This document shows, one piece after another, positions 1 through 9,167 of a stretch of 64,000 bases of DNA (the stretch's first letter is position 1; every line of letters begins with the position of its first letter). A model generated the notes under the pieces. That model was not told the DNA's origin, did not search any database, and saw nothing but the letters and a program-made list of their open reading frames with translations. Source of the DNA: Cyclobacteriaceae bacterium (GTDB lineage: Bacteria > Bacteroidota > Bacteroidia > Cytophagales > Cyclobacteriaceae); contig JANQPQ010000001.1 in the NCBI GenBank assembly GCA_028285445.1, positions 1 through 64,000 of the forward strand, given 5' to 3'. The position numbers and the translations under genes are program-made.

Positions 1-663
1 ATACTTACGCACTGGGAAGCCTCGTTGCCGGAGCAAATCAAACTTGCTTATTTGCCGGGCATTGGCCAGGTAAGACTTCGGCTTACCGCAACTGGCAACT
101 CTAAAGAAGTGCTGGCCAAGCTGGTAGATGAAGAAATCGCTAAGCTTCCTGAGTTAATTGGTAAGTTTATTTATGGCTATGATGATGACACCATTGAGGT
201 AGTGGTTGGGCGGTTGCTCAAACAACACAACTTAACAATAGCAACTGCCGAAAGCTGCACTGGGGGCTACCTGGCGCATAGCATAACGTCAATACCCGGA
301 AGTTCCGAATACTTTCAAGGAGGTATAATTCCATATCATAACGAACTAAAGCAAACTGTACTTGGTGTTGATCAATCAAGTTTTGTTGAAGAGGGAGCAG
401 TAAGCGAGCCAGTTGTTCGGCAAATGGCTGAAAAGGTTAGAGAACTTTTCAATGCAGATATCGGGGTGTCTACTAGTGGTATCGCTGGCCCGACCGGCGG
501 AAGCGATTTAAAACCTGTGGGAACTGTTTGGATAGGATATGCTGATGGAAAAAGAACATTGGCAAAAAAGCTAAACTTCGGTAACGAACGGGTGATCAAC
601 ATTAAACGCTTTACCCTCTCAGTATTGTATTCGCTCCACCAAAGATTGATTGAAATCGATTGA
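1..663 (+). CDS. cinA: CinA family protein, C-terminal part (5' end outside window)
   Basis: The reading frame is open from base 1, so the start lies upstream. The residues present are the tail of the central region (WEASLPEQIKLAYLP, typical of full-length CinA) followed by the CinA C-terminal domain with ATAESCTGG and SGIAGPTGG motifs. This domain is a nicotinamide-nucleotide amidohydrolase (PncC) in characterised homologues, used for pyridine nucleotide salvage; full-length CinA adds an N-terminal MoCF-like domain, which would be outside the window. A start at the TTG of base 25 is formally possible, but the upstream codons match the family, so I treat the gene as truncated by the window. 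Cytoplasmic enzyme. Confidence 0.9.
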   Translation: MLTHWEASLPEQIKLAYLPGIGQVRLRLTATGNSKEVLAKLVDEEIAKLPELIGKFIYGYDDDTIEVVVGRLLKQHNLTIATAESCTGGYLAHSITSIPGSSEYFQGGIIPYHNELKQTVLGVDQSSFVEEGAVSEPVVRQMAEKVRELFNADIGVSTSGIAGPTGGSDLKPVGTVWIGYADGKRTLAKKLNFGNERVINIKRFTLSVLYSLHQRLIEID

Positions 664-682
664 GGTTGAGGCCTAATTGTAG

Positions 683-690
683 TAACTTTG
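683..690 (+). promoter_or_regulatory. -7 promoter element (TAACTTTG) of the E2 gene
   Basis: An exact match to the Bacteroidota -7 consensus TAnnTTTG lies 28 bases before the ATG of the acyltransferase gene. No TTG at the usual 19-21 base spacing was found, so only the -7 box is supported. Confidence 0.5.
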
Positions 691-718
691 TGGCCGAATT
701 TGTAATCCGCTATAACGC

Positions 719-2035
719 ATGGCATTAGTTGAAATGGTGATGCCCAAAATGGGCGAAAGTATAATGGAAGCCACTATTCTGGGTTGGCTGAAGAAAGAAG
801 GTGATGTTATTGAACAAGACGAGTCGGTACTGGAAGTTGCCACCGACAAGGTAGACACCGAGGTACCAGCAACTCACGGCGGAGTACTTAAAGAAATACT
901 GGCAAAAGAAGGGGATGTAATTGAAGTGGGAAAGCCCATTTGCGTTATTGCCACCGATGGAGGCGAAGAAAGCCCGGCGACACCGGAAGCTATTGAGGAC
1001 GTGAAGCAAGAAGTACCGGAACCAGTTGAGGCCGAGGCAACAGAAGCCCCGGTTGTGGCAGAGCCTATCTCCAGCAATGGTTCCTCCACTTTGGCTAAAT
1101 CTGATGGCGAACGATTCTACTCTCCCTTGGTAAGAAATATTGCCAAGCAGGAAAATATACCAATGACAGAGTTGGCAACAGTTCCGGGAAGTGGAAAAAG
1201 CGGTAGGGTCACTAAGAAAGATATTCTTGCTTACGTGCAAACCCGAACCGTGGGAACACCAGCAGTAGCAGCACCCGTGGCTGATACCCCCGCTCCCACC
1301 CCAGCACCGGTGGCACCTGTCTCAGGACAAGACGAAATTATTGAGATGGATCGTATGCGCAAGCTAATTGCAGAGCGCATGGTCGATTCCAAACGTATTT
1401 CACCACACGTTACCTCCTTTGTTGAGGCCGATGTTACCAGCATTGTTTACTGGCGAAATCGGGTGAAGAATGAATTCAAACAGCGAGAGGGAGATAACCT
1501 GACCTTCACACCAATATTTATCGAGGCAGTAGTCAGAGCAATTAAAGACTACCCTATGATCAATGTACAAGTCGATGGCGACAGAATAATAAAGAAAGCT
1601 GATATCAACATCGGTTTGGCCGTGGCCCTGCCGACTGGCAACCTCATTGTGCCCGTAATCCGCAACGCTGATCAGCTCAGCTTACTAGGGCTTGCGAAGC
1701 AAGTGAATGACCTGGCCAGAAGAGCAAGAGAAAATAAGCTTAAGCCCGACGAACTCTCAGGCGGAACTTTTACTATTTCCAATGTGGGTTCTTTTGGAAA
1801 TGTTATGGGAACACCAATTATTATGCAACCTCAAGTAGGCATATTAGCTCTTGGCGCCATAGCAAAGAAACCCTCGGTTATTGAAACTGAATTTGGCGAC
1901 GCCATCGGTATTCGACACAAGATGTTCTTATCTCACTCTTATGACCATAGGGTGGTTGATGGCGCCCTTGGTGGAATGTTGGTAAGAAGAGTTGCAGATT
2001 ATCTGGAAAAGTTCGATATTAACACAGTAATTTAA
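719..2035 (+). CDS. Dihydrolipoamide acyltransferase, E2 component of a 2-oxoacid dehydrogenase complex
   Basis: 438 residues with the three E2 parts in order: an N-terminal lipoyl domain (about residues 2-78, lipoylated lysine in ATDKVDTEV near residue 44), an Ala/Pro-rich linker, an E3/E1-binding domain (about 132-172, SPLVRNIAKQ...GSGKSGRVTKKDI), a second Pro/Ala-rich linker, and the catalytic acyltransferase domain ending in DHRVVDG (409-415), which carries the catalytic His and Asp. It transfers the acyl group from the lipoyl arm to CoA. Which complex (branched-chain, pyruvate or 2-oxoglutarate) cannot be fixed, because no E1 or E3 gene is adjacent; the DKVDTE lipoyl motif is common in branched-chain-type E2 of Bacteroidota. 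Monocistronic, with a hairpin terminator downstream. Confidence 0.93.
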   Translation: MALVEMVMPKMGESIMEATILGWLKKEGDVIEQDESVLEVATDKVDTEVPATHGGVLKEILAKEGDVIEVGKPICVIATDGGEESPATPEAIEDVKQEVPEPVEAEATEAPVVAEPISSNGSSTLAKSDGERFYSPLVRNIAKQENIPMTELATVPGSGKSGRVTKKDILAYVQTRTVGTPAVAAPVADTPAPTPAPVAPVSGQDEIIEMDRMRKLIAERMVDSKRISPHVTSFVEADVTSIVYWRNRVKNEFKQREGDNLTFTPIFIEAVVRAIKDYPMINVQVDGDRIIKKADINIGLAVALPTGNLIVPVIRNADQLSLLGLAKQVNDLARRARENKLKPDELSGGTFTISNVGSFGNVMGTPIIMQPQVGILALGAIAKKPSVIETEFGDAIGIRHKMFLSHSYDHRVVDGALGGMLVRRVADYLEKFDINTVI

Positions 2036-2056
2036 CCTAAGCTAATAGTGACTAGT

Positions 2057-2091
2057 AAAGGCCCTTTCCATCCGGAGGGGGCTTTTTTATT
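2057..2091 (+). terminator. Rho-independent terminator after the E2 gene
   Basis: An imperfect stem (AAAGGCCCTTTCC against GGAGGGGGCTTT, with one G-G mismatch and wobble pairs) is followed by a run of T. It lies between convergent genes. Confidence 0.65.
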
Positions 2092-2155
2092 TATCCTGGG
2101 CTCTGATTTTCTATGGTGCAATACGCCTTTAGCCTGAGATTCCTACCACACCGTG

Positions 2156-2503
2156 CTAAAGTCGCTCCTTAACTGCTTCCACATTTTTTTTAGAATTTCC
2201 AACGAAGATCTCTTCATCAATAATGAAAACAGGGCGCTTGAGGAAGGTGTACTCCTCTAAAATGTAATTGCGATAGTCTTGCTCGGAGAGGTTTTTCTCT
2301 TTCAAACCCCAAGCTTTATACTTCATTGCTACCCTGCTAAAAAGTGCCTCGTAGGAGCCAGCCATATTCGCCATAACATCAATTTGCTCAGGAGTAATTT
2401 TTTCTGTTTTGATGTCTTGGTACTCAAACTCATCACCAATACCCAATTCCTTAATAATTCTCTGACAAGTAGTGCATGTTGAAAGGTGATAAACTTTTCT
2501 CAT
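2156..2503 (-). CDS. ArsC/Spx-family thioredoxin-fold protein
   Basis: 115 residues with an N-terminal STCTTCQRI (CxxC) motif, the pattern of the ArsC/Spx/YffB family, and a C-terminal LKRPVFIIDEEIFVGN stretch that matches the conserved RP-containing strand of these proteins. Family members are glutaredoxin- or thioredoxin-coupled arsenate reductases, or redox-sensing RNA polymerase partners (Spx). The CxxC makes thiol chemistry possible. The start overlaps the end of bioA by 4 nt, and this is the last gene of a bioF-bioD-bioA-arsC chain, so it is translated together with the biotin enzymes. A true arsenate role is not supported: no other ars gene is present. The function is left open. Confidence 0.8.
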   Translation of the reverse strand: MRKVYHLSTCTTCQRIIKELGIGDEFEYQDIKTEKITPEQIDVMANMAGSYEALFSRVAMKYKAWGLKEKNLSEQDYRNYILEEYTFLKRPVFIIDEEIFVGNSKKNVEAVKERL

Positions 2504-3786
2504 TGATTGATTTCGTTTAAAAATGACATAATGGCGTTGTATATCTTGGCAAGATCCTCTGCATTTACTACAAAGGGAGGTATTATATATATCACGTTCC
2601 CGAGGGGCCTTAGGTGTAGATCTCTTTCCATGAAATAGGTCGAGATCTTCTTCCTCAGGTTATTTGTATAAGAGGTGGCATCATCAGATTTTACTTCGAT
2701 GGAGAGTATAGTACCCAGGTGTTGAATCTTAGCAACCATAGGGTGGTCTTCAACCTTGTTATAAAACTCCAGATGGTGCTTGGTAATCATCTCTAATTGC
2801 TTCTGGCAGTCTTGAGATCTCAGCAGCTCCAGGCTGGCGTTGGCTGCCGCACATGCTATGGGATTGGCAGTAAATGAATGTCCATGAAAAAAGGTTTTGG
2901 TGATATCTGCATGGTGGTAAGCTTTCTCCACATCTTTAGAACAAGTTGTAACACCTAAAGCAATGGTGCCGCCGGTGAGGCCTTTTGAAAGACAATATAT
3001 ATCCGGATCGACACTGAGGTAATCTGTAGCAAAATATTTACCTGTTCTACCAAAGCCAGTCATAACTTCATCGGCGATGGTCAGAATTTCATACTCCTGG
3101 CAAATGCCAAATAGCCTCTCTAGAAGCTCCGGGCTGTACATTCTCATGCCGGCCGCTCCTTGTACCAATGGCTCAAAAATGAAAGCTGCCACTTCTCCGC
3201 TACTGGCAATTTCACGAAACTGCTGGATCACTTTATCCTCATTATCTGGTTGCGGAAAGTCGACAAAGTCCACCTTAAACAGATAGGGAAAAAATGGTTC
3301 AGTAAAGGTGCCTCTTTCTCCTACTGCCATGGCGCCAAATGTATCGCCATGGTAGGCGCCATCCAGAGCTATAACTTTGGTTTTGGGCTTTTGCATATTA
3401 TGCCAATACTGAAAAGCCATTTTTAGCCCTACCTCAACAGCGGTAGACCCATCATCAGAAAAGAACACTTTGCTTTGGTTTTTGGGAAGGATCTCCAACA
3501 GGCCCTTACCTAATTTAATAGCTGGCTCGTGGGTGAACCCCGCAAACATCACTTGCTGCATTTCTGACGCTTGCTTCGCAATGGCATCTGCAATTTCTTT
3601 ACGGGCATGACCATGCGTATTTACCCACCAGGAAGAAATGGCATCAAGGATTTTGCGGCCATCAGCGGTATGAAAATACGCTCCTTCAGCGGAACTAATA
3701 AGGATAGGGTCGGAGCTACCAACCAGTGGACTGTACGGATGCCAAATAACCTCCCTATCCAATCTTTTTAATTCTTCACTTGTCAT
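2500..3786 (-). CDS. bioA: Adenosylmethionine-8-amino-7-oxononanoate aminotransferase
   Basis: 428-residue class III PLP aminotransferase. Visible features are the N-terminal REVIWHPYSPL and WWVNTHGHA (substrate-binding residues typical of BioA rather than other class III enzymes), ADEVMTGFGRTGK with the PLP-contacting Asp, and the Schiff-base lysine in CLSKGLTGG. It converts KAPA to DAPA with S-adenosylmethionine as amino donor, the third-last step of biotin synthesis. It overlaps bioD upstream by 4 nt and the ArsC-like gene downstream by 4 nt, so the four minus-strand genes are very likely translationally coupled. Confidence 0.97.
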   Translation of the reverse strand: MTSEELKRLDREVIWHPYSPLVGSSDPILISSAEGAYFHTADGRKILDAISSWWVNTHGHARKEIADAIAKQASEMQQVMFAGFTHEPAIKLGKGLLEILPKNQSKVFFSDDGSTAVEVGLKMAFQYWHNMQKPKTKVIALDGAYHGDTFGAMAVGERGTFTEPFFPYLFKVDFVDFPQPDNEDKVIQQFREIASSGEVAAFIFEPLVQGAAGMRMYSPELLERLFGICQEYEILTIADEVMTGFGRTGKYFATDYLSVDPDIYCLSKGLTGGTIALGVTTCSKDVEKAYHHADITKTFFHGHSFTANPIACAAANASLELLRSQDCQKQLEMITKHHLEFYNKVEDHPMVAKIQHLGTILSIEVKSDDATSYTNNLRKKISTYFMERDLHLRPLGNVIYIIPPFVVNAEDLAKIYNAIMSFLNEINQ

Positions 3787-4400
3787 ACTTCAAATTTGTC
3801 TGCTAAAGATTGCGCGTATTTTTGAACCATCGCGCTATTTATACTTTGTTCTTTGTTTATTGTGATCAGGCAGTTATAGCCCGACTGCTTAAGTATCACA
3901 TCCATACTGTCTTTTTCAAGATCACTTCCGCCAAAATCATTAAAGATTATTCCTTTAACCGGATAGCCTCGACTCTTCAACAATTCCACCGTAAGAAGGG
4001 TGTGATTAATGCTACCAAGATAGAGATTGGAGACCAATATTACCTCAGCGCTAAATTTTGGAACCAGGTCAATAATTAAGTCTTTGTCGTTTATTGGGAC
4101 TAAAGCACCACCAGCTCCTTCTATAATAAGATCAGTGGTTACAGTCGGTACCGCAATTTGGTTAGGGTCAATCTCAATGCCGTCAATCTTTGCGGCCGCA
4201 TGCGGAGAAGCTGGTGTTTGCAGCACATGCGCCTCTTTATGAATTACTGCCTCAGGCACCAAGCTCCGAATAGTGTCGGAATCATATGGTTGCCCCGCTT
4301 GAACCGGTTTCCAGTAATCAGCCTTAAGGGCAGCCGTAAGTATTGCACTGACAACAGTTTTCCCGCTATCGGTTCCAATTGCAGTTACGAAATAGTTCAT
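3783..4400 (-). CDS. bioD: Dethiobiotin synthetase
   Basis: 205 residues. A P-loop GTDSGKT near the N terminus and IEGAGGALVPI match the BioD ATPase family, which carboxylates DAPA to dethiobiotin with ATP and CO2 in the cytoplasm. It sits between bioF and bioA, with 4-nt start/stop overlaps on both sides. Length is normal to slightly short for the family. Confidence 0.95.
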   Translation of the reverse strand: MNYFVTAIGTDSGKTVVSAILTAALKADYWKPVQAGQPYDSDTIRSLVPEAVIHKEAHVLQTPASPHAAAKIDGIEIDPNQIAVPTVTTDLIIEGAGGALVPINDKDLIIDLVPKFSAEVILVSNLYLGSINHTLLTVELLKSRGYPVKGIIFNDFGGSDLEKDSMDVILKQSGYNCLITINKEQSINSAMVQKYAQSLADKFEV

Positions 4401-5530
4401 AGTAGTTCAGTTAAGCGGTTCACCAGGTTTTCGATCTCCTCGTCGGAATTATAAGTATGGAGGGTGATTCTAATTCTTTCGCTTCCTTCCCGCACCGTTG
4501 GTGATAAAATAGCTCGCACATCAAAGCCCTGGTGTTGCAACCTACTGGCAACGTTTTTGGCGTAATCATTACCCCGGAGCAATATTACCTGAATTGGGCT
4601 ATTGCTAACCACGTGGCGAAGTTTATCCTTGGTTTCCTCTTGTTGAATTAAACTATTGAAAAGGGAGATTCTTGATTGTAGCCTATTCTGCAGCTCCATG
4701 TGGTTTTTTAAGTAATCAAATGCGCTACCAATAGCCAGTAAGCTGTGATCAGGCATAGCGGTGGAATAAATAAATGGCCGGGCAAAATTTATTAGATAGT
4801 CGATCAGTTCAGTGCTTCCGCAAACCGCTGCACCATGAACCCCCATAGCCTTGCCGAAAGTGTAGATTCTTACAACAACCTCATCCTCGAGTTCCTTAGC
4901 GCACAAGAGGCCGTTCCCACCAGTTCCCACCACACCCGTCGAGTGAGCCTCGTCTACAATCAGCATTGCTTCGTGTTGCTTCGCAATAACCGCTAGCTCG
5001 GCCAAGAGTCCCTCGTCGCCATCCATGGAATATATCGATTCAACTACAATCCACTTCTGCCCTTCCGCCTTTATCAGTTTCCTCTGTAGGTCCTGCAGGT
5101 CGTTATGTTTAAATGGAAAGCGGTTGGCATGGCTAAGCCTGATGCCATCTTTAATGCTGGCATGGGAAAGCTCATCGTAGAAGACGGTGTCTCCCCGTTG
5201 CGGCAAACTGGAAAGCACGGCCAGGTTTGCCTGGTAGCCAGAATTGAAAAGCAGAGAGCGCTCGGCCTTGAACAGGGTTGCTAGTTTACTTTCCAACTCC
5301 ATAGCTGCCGGGCTATTACCCGATAAGAGCCGGCTACCTGTGGATCCATTACCTGCCTGGGTTGTTACTCCGTCTTGTATTATGGCCTTTAATTCTGTGG
5401 ATTGTGCCAAACCCAGGTAATCGTTGGAAACAAAATCGACTAATCCTGCGCCTGATGGTAAAGAGCGGAGGTTACCCAGCTCTCGCCTTTCATTTAACTT
5501 TCTCCCGAGAAATGGTGGGTTTTTGGCCAT
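4397..5530 (-). CDS. bioF: 8-amino-7-oxononanoate synthase
   Basis: 377-residue alpha-oxoamine synthase: NDYLGLAQS, GNGSTGSRLLSG, VDEAHSTGVVG, and the PLP lysine in TFGKAMGVHG. It condenses pimeloyl-thioester with alanine to give KAPA. It is the first gene of the bioF-bioD-bioA-arsC chain and is preceded by an exact TAnnTTTG -7 box. No bioC or bioH for pimeloyl-ACP synthesis is seen in the window. Confidence 0.95.
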   Translation of the reverse strand: MAKNPPFLGRKLNERRELGNLRSLPSGAGLVDFVSNDYLGLAQSTELKAIIQDGVTTQAGNGSTGSRLLSGNSPAAMELESKLATLFKAERSLLFNSGYQANLAVLSSLPQRGDTVFYDELSHASIKDGIRLSHANRFPFKHNDLQDLQRKLIKAEGQKWIVVESIYSMDGDEGLLAELAVIAKQHEAMLIVDEAHSTGVVGTGGNGLLCAKELEDEVVVRIYTFGKAMGVHGAAVCGSTELIDYLINFARPFIYSTAMPDHSLLAIGSAFDYLKNHMELQNRLQSRISLFNSLIQQEETKDKLRHVVSNSPIQVILLRGNDYAKNVASRLQHQGFDVRAILSPTVREGSERIRITLHTYNSDEEIENLVNRLTELL

Positions 5531-5570
5531 TAGGTAATTGAAAATGAATTCTTTAAAAAATAAAAGGACT

Positions 5571-5578
5571 CAAATTTA
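5571..5578 (-). promoter_or_regulatory. -7 promoter element (TAAATTTG) of the bioF operon
   Basis: Exact TAnnTTTG on the minus strand, 41 bases upstream of the bioF ATG, in the 98-base divergent region shared with the barrel gene. No well-spaced -33 TTG and no clear BirA-type operator was recognised. Confidence 0.5.
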
Positions 5579-5628
5579 GTTACCTTTACTAACGATTACA
5601 TATTTACGGTCAATCAAAACAAAGCAAA

Positions 5629-6246
5629 ATGAGAAAAACGAGTATACTAATTATTACACTACTAACATTTGGAGTTGCCCAGGCTCAAATAGATTTTGGC
5701 CCACGGGGTGGTCTTAATTTCTCCAAAATAGCTGTGGATAATATCTCCCAAAGCGGTGATGTGCTTACTGCAGGCGACGCGATTACGGGATGGCACGCTG
5801 GTCTTTTTTTTAGGGCTGGTGTAGCAGGATTTTACTTGCAGCCTGAGCTACTATTTTCCTTCACCGGAGGTGAGTATCTCTTTACATCTTCTTCGCAACC
5901 TAGCCTTGATGGCCTTAGGGAAATTGAAGTAAAGAGAGTAGACATACCCGTTTTGTTTGGCAAAAAATTCGCGAAAGTTCTGAGGATAAATGCAGGCCCT
6001 GTGGCAAGTATTGTGATTGACGCAAAGGAGATCTTTCTTGACCAGGAATTTGATTTACAAGATCAATACAATAGCGCAACTATCGGGTTTCAGGCTGGTG
6101 TCGGTGTCGATCTGTGGAAGCTAATTGTGGATGTGAAGTACGAAGGAAGCTTAAGCAAGTTAGATGATCAGATCCAGCGTTTGAACTTAATGACTGACCA
6201 AAGGGCTAGTCAGATAGTAGTAAGTGTTGGATTTAAGATAATTTAG
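5629..6246 (+). CDS. PorT-like outer-membrane beta-barrel protein
   Basis: 205 residues with an N-terminal Sec signal (MRKTSILIITLLTFGVAQAQ, cleavage after AQA) followed by the FGPRGGLNFSKI opening strand typical of the PorT / OMP_b-brl_2 family of small Bacteroidota barrels. Alternating aromatic and polar residues continue to a C-terminal strand ending in I-I. The exact role is unknown; most members are uncharacterised and should not be equated with PorT itself. It stands alone between bioF (divergent) and bioB (convergent), with a strong terminator behind it. Confidence 0.8.
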   Translation: MRKTSILIITLLTFGVAQAQIDFGPRGGLNFSKIAVDNISQSGDVLTAGDAITGWHAGLFFRAGVAGFYLQPELLFSFTGGEYLFTSSSQPSLDGLREIEVKRVDIPVLFGKKFAKVLRINAGPVASIVIDAKEIFLDQEFDLQDQYNSATIGFQAGVGVDLWKLIVDVKYEGSLSKLDDQIQRLNLMTDQRASQIVVSVGFKII

Positions 6247-6267
6247 AAGCTACCTCCAAGAAATTAC

Positions 6268-6293
6268 AAGGCCCGAAACCCGGGCCTTTTTTT
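6268..6293 (+). terminator. Rho-independent terminator after the barrel gene
   Basis: Perfect 8-bp stem AAGGCCCG / CGGGCCTT with a 5-base loop, running straight into seven T residues. The T-run is on the plus strand only, so it serves the barrel gene rather than bioB. Confidence 0.88.
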
Positions 6294-6300
6294 ATGCCTG

Positions 6301-7287
6301 TTATGCTGGATCAGAAATTGGCAGTTCTTCTTTGAAGGCTTTCCTCGGCTTTAGGTTTAAAACCTGAAACATCTCTTCATCGGATTTATACTCTGGGTTT
6401 GGAGTGGTTAGCAGCTTATCTCCGGCAAAAATAGAATTTGCACCCGCCAGGAAACAAAGCGCTTGTTCTTCAGTATTCATACGCACTCTACCTGCTGATA
6501 GCCTGACCATGGCCTTAGGCATGATCAAACGGGCTGTGGCTATCATTCTCACCATTTCCCAAACAGAAACTTTCTCCTGATCCTCCAACGGAGTACCTTC
6601 CACCGGCACAAGCGCATTCACCGGCACCGACTCCGGATGCTCCGGCAAAGTTGCCAGCGTATGCAGCATACCAATACGGTCACCTTCTGATTCTCCCATG
6701 CCAATAATACCTCCTGAGCACATTGAAATTTTAGCCTTTCTTACGTTGTCCAAAGTTTCCAGTCTGTCGGAATAACCCCTGGTTGATATAATATCGCTAT
6801 AGAACTCTTCGCTGGTATCGAGATTATGGTTGTAGGCATAAAGGCCGGCTGATTTCAGTTTCTCAGCTTGCTCTTCAGTTAACATTCCCAGGGTACAGCA
6901 AACTTCCATGCCCATTTCATTCACACCCTTAACCATATCCAGTACCTTATCGAAGTCACGATTATCGCGAACTTCTCTCCAGGCAGCACCCATACAAAAC
7001 CTGGTACTTCCTGACTCTTTTGCTTCCCTGGCAGATTCCAGCACTTCCTCCACGTCCATGAGTTTGTGTACCTCCACATCAGTGTGATACCTGGCGGCCT
7101 GCGGGCAGTAAGCGCAATCTTCAGGGCAGCCACCAGTTTTTACAGACAGTAAGGTACAAACCTGAACCTCGCGGGAATCATGATACTCACGGTGGGTATG
7201 AGCTGCCTCAAATATTAATTCCAAGACAGGCCGGTTGTAAATGGCACTAATCTCCTCTTTAGTCCAATCGTTTCTGATCTTATCCAT
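6301..7287 (-). CDS. bioB: Biotin synthase (radical SAM)
   Basis: 328 residues. The radical-SAM cluster motif [10 protein letters not shown] carries the three Cys ligands of the [4Fe-4S] cluster; [16 protein letters not shown] and RLSAGR (Arg ligand region of the auxiliary [2Fe-2S] cluster) are all present. It inserts sulfur into dethiobiotin. It is separated from bioFDA by the barrel gene and has its own promoter region (a TATATTTA-like box sits a few bases before the ATG), so the pathway is split into two minus-strand units. Confidence 0.97.
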   Translation of the reverse strand: MDKIRNDWTKEEISAIYNRPVLELIFEAAHTHREYHDSREVQVCTLLSVKTGGCPEDCAYCPQAARYHTDVEVHKLMDVEEVLESAREAKESGSTRFCMGAAWREVRDNRDFDKVLDMVKGVNEMGMEVCCTLGMLTEEQAEKLKSAGLYAYNHNLDTSEEFYSDIISTRGYSDRLETLDNVRKAKISMCSGGIIGMGESEGDRIGMLHTLATLPEHPESVPVNALVPVEGTPLEDQEKVSVWEMVRMIATARLIMPKAMVRLSAGRVRMNTEEQALCFLAGANSIFAGDKLLTTPNPEYKSDEEMFQVLNLKPRKAFKEELPISDPA

Positions 7288-7326
7288 GGCCCTAAATATA
7301 GGTGATAATTTGCAATTGGTAGAACC

Positions 7327-9081
7327 CTACTTTATTGTGATTTCGTAGGGCATACGTGCCTGGATTCCCTGCTGTAGATACTTTACCTTTTTGAGAACAT
7401 TCACATACGGGTAGAGCTCACCTAGTTCCTCCTTCATCGCCTTAGTTGATGCCTGAGCTTGCATCTCATTTAGGATTTCCTCAACAAAGGTCTTTTGAAT
7501 GGGGTAGTACCTGAGAGAATAGCCTTCATCCAACCCAGCGGCCTCCGCAGCAATTTGAACGGCCTTGTCAAAGTCACCAACAAAGTCAACCAATCCAATT
7601 TCCGCCGCTTGAGAACCTGTCCACGCTCTGCCTTGGGCTATTTCCTTCAAATCCTCCAAAGACATGTTTCTACCCTTAGCTGCTTTGGATGTAAAGGTCT
7701 CGTAACCTTCATCGACCTGCTTCTGTATGATTTGACGTTCTGTTTCAGTAAAGGATCGAACTCCAGAGTACATGTCAGAATATTCGCCGGTTCCTATGCC
7801 GTCATGATCAATACCAAGTTTATCAGCCATAAAATCTCCCATGTTAAAAAACATACGATAGATTCCAATCGAACCGGTAATTGTAGTGGCACTGGCTACA
7901 ATAGTATCTGCTGCCATTGCCAGGTAATAGCCTCCGGAAGCAGCATAGCTAGACATGGATGCGATTACTGGTTTTTCGTCAGATGCCAATTGGATTTCTC
8001 TCCAAATTATATCTGAGGCCAGATAGTTACCTCCCGGTGAATTGATCCTAAGCACTATAGCTTTTACTCTGTCATCTTCCTTCGCTTTTCTAATCTCAGC
8101 TGCATAAACATCTGAGCCGATCATTTCGTTGGTGCCTTTACCCCAAACAATATCGCCAGCAGCCACTATCACCGCAATGCGATCTCGCGATCGGGGCAAA
8201 TCATATGACTTACGATATTGGGTATAACTGTAAAAGTTCGGTTCTTCATCCTCCCCTTGCCCAGTTTTCTCTTTTAGTAATGCCATTACCTGGTCCCGAT
8301 ACAAGGTATCTGTTACAAGCTTGTGACTTACTGCATCCCCACTGCTTCTTACCAGCATCTTGTTCGAAATTTCATCCAGTAATGAGGGCTCTATACTTCT
8401 ACTAGCCGCTACTTTCGAGATTACCTCCCCCTGGATCGTCTTTAGCAAGGAGTTGATCTGCACTCTGTTGGCATCGCTAATATTTTTGCGGGTGTAGGAC
8501 TCAACCGCACTTTTATACTGACCAACTCTAAAAACCTGTGGCTCTATTCCAAGCTTATCTAAAGTTCCCTTGAAGAAGGAAATTTGGGCGGCAATGCCAT
8601 TGAATTCCATATCCCCTTTTGGATTGAGGTAGATCTCATCTGCCACTGAAGCCAGGTAGTAGGCTCCTTCAGTATAAAAATCACCATAGGAAACGACAAA
8701 CTTGCCCGAGGTCTTAAAATCCTCAATCGCTGCTCTTATCTCCTCGATAATTGCAAATCCGCTGGCCACCCATGGAGTTTCAATGAAAACTCCTGCTATT
8801 TTATCGTCGTTTTTAGCCTGACGTAATGCCTCTTTGATCTCAATCATACCTAATGAGCCAGCATTGCCCTGAGGAAGGATAGGTATACCCCCAAATGGAT
8901 CGGCAATCTCCCGGTCTGTAATTACTTTGTTAAGCTTCAAATGCAGAATTGCATTCTCCTTAAGTACGACTTTCTGCTCCTCTCCTGCCGCTGCAATAAC
9001 AGCTACAAATATCCAAATCCCAATCACCGAGAAAATGGCGAGGCCTACCAACGTCGCAAGTAGATTTCTAAGAAATTTCAT
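7327..9081 (-). CDS. sppA: Signal peptide peptidase SppA, 67-kDa type
   Basis: 584 residues, the long two-domain form. It has an N-terminal membrane anchor (LLATLVGLAIFSVIGIWIFVAVIAA) and a first S49 domain containing SYGDFYTEGAYYLAS, where the catalytic Lys region lies in this type. The second S49 domain has INSPGGNYLASD and SSYAASGGYYLA with the nucleophilic Ser. It degrades cleaved signal peptides in the inner membrane. The neighbouring folK is divergent, with 86 bases between the starts. Confidence 0.93.
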   Translation of the reverse strand: MKFLRNLLATLVGLAIFSVIGIWIFVAVIAAAGEEQKVVLKENAILHLKLNKVITDREIADPFGGIPILPQGNAGSLGMIEIKEALRQAKNDDKIAGVFIETPWVASGFAIIEEIRAAIEDFKTSGKFVVSYGDFYTEGAYYLASVADEIYLNPKGDMEFNGIAAQISFFKGTLDKLGIEPQVFRVGQYKSAVESYTRKNISDANRVQINSLLKTIQGEVISKVAASRSIEPSLLDEISNKMLVRSSGDAVSHKLVTDTLYRDQVMALLKEKTGQGEDEEPNFYSYTQYRKSYDLPRSRDRIAVIVAAGDIVWGKGTNEMIGSDVYAAEIRKAKEDDRVKAIVLRINSPGGNYLASDIIWREIQLASDEKPVIASMSSYAASGGYYLAMAADTIVASATTITGSIGIYRMFFNMGDFMADKLGIDHDGIGTGEYSDMYSGVRSFTETERQIIQKQVDEGYETFTSKAAKGRNMSLEDLKEIAQGRAWTGSQAAEIGLVDFVGDFDKAVQIAAEAAGLDEGYSLRYYPIQKTFVEEILNEMQAQASTKAMKEELGELYPYVNVLKKVKYLQQGIQARMPYEITIK

Positions 9082-9167
9082 TTATGGGAATAAAGTAGGT
9101 AACGTTGCAAAACTATTAAATATTAGCAAGTTTATACACGTAATGTAGAATTCAGGGGTCGCAAAAC

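Noticed and set aside
372-725. Long reading frames antisense to cinA, E2, bioA and many other genes
   Set aside because: They mirror the real genes on the other strand, have no family motifs, and lack promoters.
2156-2503. Arsenate reductase as a literal function for the ArsC-like gene
   Set aside because: No arsenic transport or regulator gene is present and the context is biotin synthesis, so only the fold is claimed.
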